Below are positions 1 to 7,206 of a stretch of 34,448 bases of DNA, piece after piece. The stretch is taken from NCBI GenBank assembly GCA_001914815.1, contig MNDG01000165.1, forward strand, positions 1 to 34,448, written 5' to 3'. The position numbers were made by a program, and so were the translations under genes. The notes beneath the pieces were generated by a model, which was not told the origin of the DNA, did no database searches, and worked only from the letters and a program-made list of their open reading frames with translations. The DNA is from Acidobacteriales bacterium 13_2_20CM_55_8 (lineage in GTDB: Bacteria; Acidobacteriota; Terriglobia; Terriglobales; Acidobacteriaceae). Each line of letters starts with the position of its first letter. The stretch's first letter is position 1.

Positions 1-1
1 C

Positions 2-2618
2 ACTACCACCGCATCAGGCTCGAAAAAATCGATTCCGATCAATGGCGCCGTCCACATGAACTACGATGGCCGGCGCAATGCGATCACTCTGCACCAAACT
101 GTGCTTCGGACCCCGGCAACTTCCATAATCGCAGATGGAACTATGAGTGAGCGCTCTGAGCTTCGAATTCAGGCGCGAACCGCCAATATAGAAGAATTGT
201 CCACGCTCGCAAATGCGTTACAAGCGGCAAGCACTCCGGCTTCACAATCTGCACCGAAGCCCTTAAGCGTTTCCGGGTCCGCTGTGGTGGACGCTACTGT
301 GCGAGGCCGATTGCAGAGCCCACATGTGAGTGCACAAGTTACCGCGCAAAACTTGCAGGCCGAAGGTAGCCAGTGGCGCAGCCTGCGCATGGTAGTTCAA
401 GCCAGCGCATCGGAACTCGCACTGCAGAACGGCTCGTTGGTCAGCGCACAGCAGGGGCAAGCATCCTTCAATGTGAAGGTTGGCCTGCGGAACTGGTCGT
501 ATGATCCGTCGAATCCAATCGCAGCGACATTGTCAGTGAAGCAAATGTCGCTGGCGCAGTTGCAACAAATTGCACGGCTGCAATATCCGGCTACAGGCGA
601 CCTCTCCGCTGATATCACGTTGCAAGGCTCACAACTCAATCCAGTCGGACGTGGATCGGCGAAGCTGGTGAAAGCCCGTGTATACAACCAGCCCATTCAA
701 ACTCTGACGCTTCAATTCCAAGCAGCGAACGGCGCCGTAAATTCCACCTGGAACGTAAAGACCACCGCAGGTTCGGCGGACGCAAACCTAATTTATTACC
801 CCAAAACCCGGAGTTACGACGTCCGTCTGAATGCGAGTGATGTCGCGCTGGAAAAATTAGAAGCGATTCAGGCCAAGAACCTGGCGGTTAAGGGCACGCT
901 GACGGCTTCCGCCAGCGGGAAAGGTACGCTCGATAATCCGCAACTCACCGCGACCGTACAAGTGCCGCAACTTCAGTTTCAGCAGAGCGTGGTGACTGGA
1001 GTTAAGGCTCAGTTGAATGTCGCCAACCATCGCGCGGATGCAACACTTAATTCGAATATCCAGCAGTCATCTCTGCAGGCAAAGGCGAACGTGAATCTCG
1101 ATGGACGCGACTATTACACGACCGCGACCATCGACACCACAGCTCTACCCGTTACCGCTTTGCTGGCGGTATATGTACCGACACTCCCTACTGGGTTGCA
1201 AGGCCAGATGGAGCTGCATGTCTCCCTGAAAGGACCATTGAAAGACAGGTCACGCATGGAAGCTCATCTCGTGATTCCGACTTTGAACGCGACTTATGAG
1301 TCCGTCCAGATCGCCAATGCGGGTCCTATACGCGTCGACTACGCGAACTATGTTCTGTCTCTCCAACCGAGTGAACTTAGGGGGACTGGAACGTCGATTC
1401 GCTTTGCGGGACAAGTTCCTTTGCGCGGCGCAGCCGCGATGAGCCTCAATGCGCAAGGGAACATTAATCTGCGTTTGTTGCGCCTGGTCAGTCCCGATGT
1501 CCGCAGCTCAGGAACCATGACGCTTGACATTCGAACTGCCGGCAATACGAGTAACCCGCAGGTTACAGGAACAATCCGTGTGCAGAACGCCGCCCTTTCT
1601 ACCGCGACCATGCCCTTTGGTCTGGAACAAATGAATGGACTATTGAATTTGAATAAGGATCAAGTCCAGATCAGCACTCTTACCGCACAAATGGGAGGCG
1701 GGCAGGTTACGGCCGGAGGCTTCATAACCTACCGGCCCGACGTGCAGTTCAATCTTGTGCTCAACGGGAATTTGGTTCGGCTGCGTTATCCCGAGGGGCT
1801 GCGCTCAGTGTTGAACAGCAGTCTTACGCTCACTGGCAACCGCCAGGCGGCCAGGCTGGACGGAAGAGTGCTGGTTGACAGTCTCTCGTTTACTCAGGAT
1901 TTTGATCTGGCGAATTTCATGAATCAGTTTACCGGGGACACCGCGCCCCCATCGGGGGAGCGCTTCGCCGACAATCTGAACCTTAACATCAGCGTGCAAT
2001 CGACAGAGCAGCTCTCCGCCGTGAGTTCGCAGGTCAGTGTTGAAGGGCAGGCCAACGTGCGGGTGATTGGAACAGCCTCCAATCCAGTGATCGTGGGCAG
2101 AGCGGATTTGACTTCGGGCGAAATTTTCTTCATGAAGAGGCGCTACGAATTAGAGCGCGGCATTATTAACTTCACCAGGACTGATCGCACTGCGCCCGAG
2201 GTGAACCTGCTGATAACGACAAGTTTCGGATCCTCCGTTACCTCCTGTGGACGTTATTAACCTGATCGCACGCGGGCAAACCACGGAAGAGACCACTCCG
2301 ACCAGTTTGGGCGCGAACTCGATCCTGGCACAAGGTTTGGCAAGTCAGGTCGGCACGCAGATTGGTAAGCTGGCGGGCATCTCCAGCCTGACCATTGATC
2401 CCTTAATTGGCGGTGATAACAGAAATCCCTCCGCGCGCATTGCCATACAGCAGCGCGTGACGAAAGATTTTATCTTTACTTTTTCGACCGATGTAACCTC
2501 GGCGCAGCGGGAAGTCATCCAACTGGAATATCAGCTCAACCGGCGATGGTCGGTGAGCGCAACCCGAGATGAAAATGGCGGCGTGGCATTCGATGCAAAG
2601 TTTCACAAGGTTTTTTAG
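2..2618 (+). pseudogene. tamB: TamB-like translocation/assembly protein, C-terminal part, 5' partial and apparently disrupted near 2225-2250 (ORFs 2..2260 and 2247..2618)
   Basis: Open from position 2. AsmA/TamB-like beta-repeat composition, with C-terminal motifs '...GEIFFMKRRYELERGIINFTRTDRTAPEVNLLITTS' and 'DPPLPPVDVINLIARGQTTEE...' lying in two different frames with about 20 expected residues missing between them. Confidence 0.8.
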
Positions 2619-2624
2619 AGCCGA

Positions 2625-4343
2625 ATGTTGCGCGGAATACACAAGGACGTTGAGCAAATGTCAGCGGTCGAAACGGATTTGTGGGTTTTTCGGGATGGAC
2701 GCAATTCCGTGTCGAGTGCGGGCCTGTTGGATGAACTGCACACCTCTCTGAAGAAGCTGCTGGATTCTCCACGACCGCACATTCGTGAGTACTGCCTTAA
2801 TGCATTGATCCGTGCAGGTGAATTGGAATCCGCACTCGCGGATGCTGAGTCTCTCGTCAGATCAGCTTTAGCAGCGCTGACCGATGCACTGGCATTCACA
2901 CTGCTTAGCGGCAATTTGAGTTCCGTCCGGAGACTTACTGGCAGCCTGAGCAATCTCTCGCTTCCCCAAATCGTTGAAACTTCGCCACCCGAGGGATTTT
3001 CCTATTACGCTCTGCATCCTCTGGATTTCGCAGACGCCGGGATGCGGCTCGCGAATCCCCCGCGACCCGTGGCAGTGATCGGAATTCGCAGCATTGGAAC
3101 TACTCTGAGCGCAGTGGTTGCGGCAACGCTACGCGGAACCGGGTCTTCCGTGGAACGGATTACGGTGAGGCCAAGCGGCCATCCTTATAGCCGAATCACG
3201 CAATTCACTTCCGAGCATATCCGGTGGATCGAAAAACAAAAAGAACAGAGCGCCATGTTCCTTGTGGTGGACGAGGGCCCAGGAAGAAGTGGTTCAAGCT
3301 TTCTATCGGTGGGCGAGGCACTGATTGACGCTGGCGTGCCAGCGGCGCAACTCACATTAATAGGAAGCCACGAACCCGACCTTAACCTGCTTTGTGCCGA
3401 TGATGCTGCGCGGCGATGGAAGGCTTTTCATTTTCGGGCGGCCGCGTCACGCGTTGATTCGCGCTTTTCCGATCATGTGTTTGTGGGAGCCGGGGAATGG
3501 CGGCGCAAACTGCTGCCGGAAGCTGCAATGTGGCCCGCCTGCTGGCCACGGATGGAGCGAGTTAAATTTCTGTCGCGAGATGGGACGAGGCTGTACAAGT
3601 TCGAGGGCTTAGGACCGATGGGAGAGGCAGTGCAGCAACGTTCGCGACTGGTGGACCAGGCTGGCTTCGGGTGCAGCGTTACGGATGCAGGCGACGGGTT
3701 CTCCTGTTATGCGGTCGCAGAGGCTACGCCAATGACGGCCGAAGAAGTAGACCCAATCGTCCTGGAACGAATGGCGCAATACTGCGCTTTCCGCGCCGCC
3801 GAGTTCGGTGCCGGTGGGGTGCCTGAACCTCTAGCGGAGATGTTGCGTTTCAATATTTCACGCGAGTTCCAGATCGAATTGAATTTGAACCTGGACGCAC
3901 TGCAACCCTCCCGCCTGGTTGTGGTTGACGGCCGCATGCAACCGCATGAATGGCTGCGCACAAAAGACGGAATTCTGCTCAAGACGGACGCCTCCACCCA
4001 CGGTGACGATCATTTCTTTCCGGGGCCCACCGACATCGCATGGGATCTGGGGGGAGTTACTGTGGAATGGAACCTCCATCCTGCGGCGCTGGAATTTTTG
4101 CTTGCCCGCTTCGCCCGGCTGACCGGCAATGACCTGCGTCGAACATTGCCCGCCTTCATGCTTGCTTACAGCGTATTCCGGCTGGCCTGGTGCAAGATGG
4201 CGCTGAGCACAGTGACGGATTCCTCTGAGCAGCTTCGTCTGCGAACTGCTTATCGCCGATATCGGAATGTAACGGTAAGACAAATGTCTCAGCTGGGAAT
4301 CAGAGTTCGAGCAGCATCCAGAGAGCAGGCAACCCTGGTTTAG
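2625..4343 (+). CDS. Hypothetical protein; phosphoribosyltransferase-like region fused to a kinase-like (APH-fold-like) region
   Basis: 572 aa ORF starting 7 nt after the tamB stop. 'VIGIRSIGTTLSAVVAA...FLVVDEGPGRSGSSFLSVGEAL' resembles a PRTase PRPP-binding loop; 'LYKFEGLGPMGEAVQQRSRLVDQAGFG...LVVVDGRMQPHEWLRTKDGILLKTDASTHGDDHFFPGPTDIAWDLGG' resembles an APH-like kinase core. An alternative start is at 2658. Confidence 0.75.
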   Translation: MLRGIHKDVEQMSAVETDLWVFRDGRNSVSSAGLLDELHTSLKKLLDSPRPHIREYCLNALIRAGELESALADAESLVRSALAALTDALAFTLLSGNLSSVRRLTGSLSNLSLPQIVETSPPEGFSYYALHPLDFADAGMRLANPPRPVAVIGIRSIGTTLSAVVAATLRGTGSSVERITVRPSGHPYSRITQFTSEHIRWIEKQKEQSAMFLVVDEGPGRSGSSFLSVGEALIDAGVPAAQLTLIGSHEPDLNLLCADDAARRWKAFHFRAAASRVDSRFSDHVFVGAGEWRRKLLPEAAMWPACWPRMERVKFLSRDGTRLYKFEGLGPMGEAVQQRSRLVDQAGFGCSVTDAGDGFSCYAVAEATPMTAEEVDPIVLERMAQYCAFRAAEFGAGGVPEPLAEMLRFNISREFQIELNLNLDALQPSRLVVVDGRMQPHEWLRTKDGILLKTDASTHGDDHFFPGPTDIAWDLGGVTVEWNLHPAALEFLLARFARLTGNDLRRTLPAFMLAYSVFRLAWCKMALSTVTDSSEQLRLRTAYRRYRNVTVRQMSQLGIRVRAASREQATLV

Positions 4344-4510
4344 ACCAGGCCAGTTAAAGTCCGATACCCTAAGAAGTTTTCAACAGGTGTATACAGCATC
4401 ACCTCGATTGCTCTAAGACGAGGCAGCGGGTAGAGTGTTGTTTGTTCTTTGCCCGGGAACCCGCGAAAGATCCACCGGCATAAAAAATTAAGATTTGAAA
4501 GGACATCATC

Positions 4511-4888
4511 ATGAATCTGGATTCCAAGAAAGCTATACGAATTGCCCGAGCCATTCTGGCTGGGGATGTCGATATTGAAGCACCACGGCGGAGGGGATAT
4601 TCCAACATCCCTCTGTTCCTCGCTGGCTTGGGCACCGGTCTTGCCCTGGGCGTGCTCTTTGCTCCCGGCTCTGGTGAAGAAACCAGAATGTATCTGGCGG
4701 ACAGTGCCAGGCAGGGACTGGACAAAGCAAAGGCTAAGGGTGAAGAGTTCTCCCGCCGTGCACAAGACGTGGTCACTCGCGGCAAAGAAGCCGTGACTCG
4801 CGGTAAAGAGGCAGTGAGCGAGAGCGTAGACGCTGCCAAGCAATCCGCCAAGCAAGCCTATTACGGCGAAAAGACCAACGTCTCCTAG
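4511..4888 (+). CDS. YtxH domain-containing protein
   Basis: 'IPLFLAGLGTGLALGVLFAPGSGEETR' glycine-rich TM segment followed by an amphipathic Lys/Glu/Ala helix; AAAGGA RBS upstream of ATG. Confidence 0.85.
   Translation: MNLDSKKAIRIARAILAGDVDIEAPRRRGYSNIPLFLAGLGTGLALGVLFAPGSGEETRMYLADSARQGLDKAKAKGEEFSRRAQDVVTRGKEAVTRGKEAVSESVDAAKQSAKQAYYGEKTNVS
4772..4813 (+). repeat. Tandem 21-bp duplication (2 copies) coding VTRGKEA-VTRGKEA
   Basis: GTCACTCGCGGCAAAGAAGCC / GTGACTCGCGGTAAAGAGGCA, in frame inside the ytxH-like gene. Confidence 0.85.
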
Positions 4889-4973
4889 GACAGTTGAGTT
4901 TCGTTCTCGCGATCCGACTTCGGTTGAACCGCGACAGCCGAATATAACTGCAAGTATTGGCGAGCGGAGGTGT

Positions 4974-5008
4974 GCTCAGAAACTCTAAGTTTCTGAGCTT
5001 TCTTTTTT
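4974..5008 (+). terminator. Rho-independent terminator downstream of the YtxH gene
   Basis: Perfect 11-bp stem GCTCAGAAACT-CTA-AGTTTCTGAGC followed by TTTCTTTTTT. Confidence 0.9.
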
Positions 5009-5209
5009 GGCGCATTAGCACTTTCGTGCCAACTCACCTACACTGCCGAGCCATTGCCGTTGTGGCCGGTAACAGCTACCTTGACGAATCATAAAAACTG
5101 GACCGCGAAGCTTCCAGCACTTACCTCTGGCCAGCCTGAAAGAAGCTCCGTGGCGATTGCTGACACAGTAGCAATCGAAAATTGATTTCTGAGGCTGGCA
5201 ATTCCAAAT

Positions 5210-5659
5210 ATGAACGCACAGACGCTGAACCCCCAATCGGCGGAAGCTCGTGTCAGAATTCTGGTCGTAGACGATCACGAAGTGATGAGACTGGGAATGC
5301 GAAATCTGCTTGAATCTCGCTCCGGATGGAGTGTTTGCGCCGAGGCCAGCAACGGACGCGAAGCCATTGAAAGCGCGCTCCGACTTCATCCTGATGTCAT
5401 CATCATGGATATAACGATGCCGGGCATGAATGGCCTGGACGCCGCGAGCCGGATCACGGAATCGCAACCCGAGATTCCGGTCATTCTGTTTTCTTTACAC
5501 CTTTCCGAGGATGTCATCGACCATTTTCAGAAGGACGGAATTCGCGGCGCGGTCAGCAAAGGCGATGCAGCGCGGGATTTGGTTGCTGCGGTAGAGACAG
5601 TGCTTTCTGGCGGGAATTTCTTTCCGACGCGAAAGTCTCCAGGCAAACTAACGCACTAA
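5210..5659 (+). CDS. Single-domain (receiver only) response regulator, NarL/FixJ-like REC
   Basis: 'RILVVDDHEVMRLGMRNLL...DVIIMDITMPGMNGLDA...VILFS...GAVSKGDAARDLVAAVETVLSGG'; ends shortly after the receiver, with no HTH. Confidence 0.88.
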   Translation: MNAQTLNPQSAEARVRILVVDDHEVMRLGMRNLLESRSGWSVCAEASNGREAIESALRLHPDVIIMDITMPGMNGLDAASRITESQPEIPVILFSLHLSEDVIDHFQKDGIRGAVSKGDAARDLVAAVETVLSGGNFFPTRKSPGKLTH

Positions 5660-5666
5660 GGCACAG

Positions 5667-6377
5667 TCAGCTCGCAGCCTGGCTGGCGCGTCCAATCCAC
5701 CACAGGATCTTAGCCACGATCCGCCAACTGGCGGATGAAATCGAGATGGAATCGTATTCCCGATTTTCAGGAACCAGAACTTCCGTATCGTCAAAGCGCT
5801 GCAATCTGGACACAATCAGGCCTTGCTCCTTGTGAGCTGCCACCACGATTTGTCCATATAGCTTCTTACGGTTGGTTTGGGATTTATCCACAACGATGAT
5901 GTAGCCATCGTGGAGCACGGGCATCATGGATCGCCCACGCACTCGAAGGCAACTGGTATAGGCGGGATTGGGACACCAGGAACTGGGAGCGGCCAGCACA
6001 GTTTCCGGCCGCGCCTGGTCCAGAGAAACTTCCGGATCTCCCTTTCCGCCGTGAGTTGCGGCCACCACGGGTAAGACTGGTATTGCTACCAGGTGACTTC
6101 CCTTTTTGCGCAGTCTGTGCGCAACCCGCATCAGATCGCCGCTATCCAATCCGGCTCGTCCCCAGAAATACCAGCACTCCGGATCCCCGGTGATGTTACC
6201 GAGCTGAATGTAGATATTGGCGGGAGGCTCTTGCGCTCCCCGCTCCCAGCGCGAGACCGCCATGGCAGAGGAATTGAGCTGCTTCCCCAACTCAGCCTGG
6301 CTTACGCCCATGCGGCGGCGAAGAGCAACGATCCGAGATGCCCATTCGCGATCAGTTGTATTCCTTGTTTTACGCAT
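5667..6377 (-). CDS. XRE-family HTH regulator with C-terminal S24 (LexA/CI/UmuD-like) peptidase domain
   Basis: N-terminal HTH 'MGVSQAELGKQLNSSAMAVSRWERG'; C-terminal 'CLRVRGRSMMPVLHDGYIIVVDKS...GQIVVAAHKEQGLIVSRLQRF'. Confidence 0.88.
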   Translation of the reverse strand: MRKTRNTTDREWASRIVALRRRMGVSQAELGKQLNSSAMAVSRWERGAQEPPANIYIQLGNITGDPECWYFWGRAGLDSGDLMRVAHRLRKKGSHLVAIPVLPVVAATHGGKGDPEVSLDQARPETVLAAPSSWCPNPAYTSCLRVRGRSMMPVLHDGYIIVVDKSQTNRKKLYGQIVVAAHKEQGLIVSRLQRFDDTEVLVPENREYDSISISSASWRIVAKILWWIGRASQAAS

Positions 6378-6394
6378 GAAGCACTGCTACACTC

Positions 6395-6423
6395 TTAACA
6401 AGGCTGATTAACGCCTTGGTTAA
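6395..6423. promoter_or_regulatory. Inverted repeat TTAACAAGGC-N8-GCCTTGGTTAA in the divergent promoter region
   Basis: Arms TTAACAAGGC (6395-6404) and GCCTTGGTTAA (6413-6423) are complementary with a one-base bulge. Confidence 0.6.
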
Positions 6424-6459
6424 TGGCACCGTCGCTGCCAAGTGGCAATAATCGTGCCA
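6424..6459. promoter_or_regulatory. Two tandem dyads TGGCA-N7-TGCCA (6424-6440 and 6443-6459), candidate operators
   Basis: TGGCAccgtcgcTGCCA-ag-TGGCAataatcgTGCCA; two identical-geometry dyads spaced 19 bp start to start, between divergently transcribed regulators. Confidence 0.65.
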
Positions 6460-6477
6460 GCTGCACGAAAGGACGTC

Positions 6478-7143
6478 ATGTCCCATGACAATCTTAGCAC
6501 AAGCCGGCCAGCCGGAATGCCGTTACCGCAGACGCTGTATCGCGGACTATATGTACGAATCGCAAAGAAACTCGGGGTCGACCCTTCCTACGTCAGTCGA
6601 GTGGCTCGCGGGGAACGATTCTCTGATCCGGTAGAGAGTGCTCTGCGACAGGAAGTCCATCAAATCAGCAGGAAACTAGGCGGGCGATTGCCCGTTCCGG
6701 AGGATAAACCGGCTCACCGAGGCCACAAGCGGCTCGGACTTCTTGTGAAGCGGCATCGAAATTCGATCCGGCGAGATTGGCTACACCACAGCCAGACAGA
6801 CCCGGGCCATCGACGCCTGAAGTTGTCTGCCCAGAAGCGAACGTCGCCTGTCCTGCCTTTAGTCGATGAAGCTTTGAGATCCATGAAGTTCACGCCAAAA
6901 GAGATGGCACAGATGAACATGAAGGCCGCGACACAGCATGGCAGGCTGCGGCGGGCTCAAGGTTATACGACGACGGGTCTGGTAGAAGACTACAACCTTA
7001 TTCGACGTTGCGTTTCCGTCTTAGCGGAAAAAAACTTGAATCATTTGGACGCTCATCTTCTGTTGCATGATCTCTCACAGCTCAGCGAAGTGTTTGATAT
7101 TCAGTTGCAACACGCGCTCCGGAAGTTTCTGGCAAGAGCCTGA
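6478..7143 (+). CDS. HTH protein with RsbRD_N-like C-terminal helical region
   Basis: 'LYRGLYVRIAKKLGVDPSYVSRVARGERFSDPVESALRQE' HTH; C-terminal 'ATQHGRLRRAQGYTTTGLVEDYNLIRRCVSVLAEK' resembles the H..R...G......L..EY.L.R pattern of RsbRD_N-type domains. ATG at 6478 preceded by AAAGGA; the ORF-track start at 6442 is GTG. Confidence 0.7.
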   Translation: MSHDNLSTSRPAGMPLPQTLYRGLYVRIAKKLGVDPSYVSRVARGERFSDPVESALRQEVHQISRKLGGRLPVPEDKPAHRGHKRLGLLVKRHRNSIRRDWLHHSQTDPGHRRLKLSAQKRTSPVLPLVDEALRSMKFTPKEMAQMNMKAATQHGRLRRAQGYTTTGLVEDYNLIRRCVSVLAEKNLNHLDAHLLLHDLSQLSEVFDIQLQHALRKFLARA

Positions 7144-7206
7144 CCTTGAACCCAAACAGGCGGCGATTCTGCGCAGGGCTTGACAGGAGCCGGCGGGACA
7201 CCGGTG

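Noticed and set aside
7144-7206. GC-rich partial stem (AGCCGG...CCGGTGCT) between the HTH-RsbRD gene and treY as a bidirectional terminator
   Set aside because: Stem is short and bulged and no T-tract follows; not supportable.
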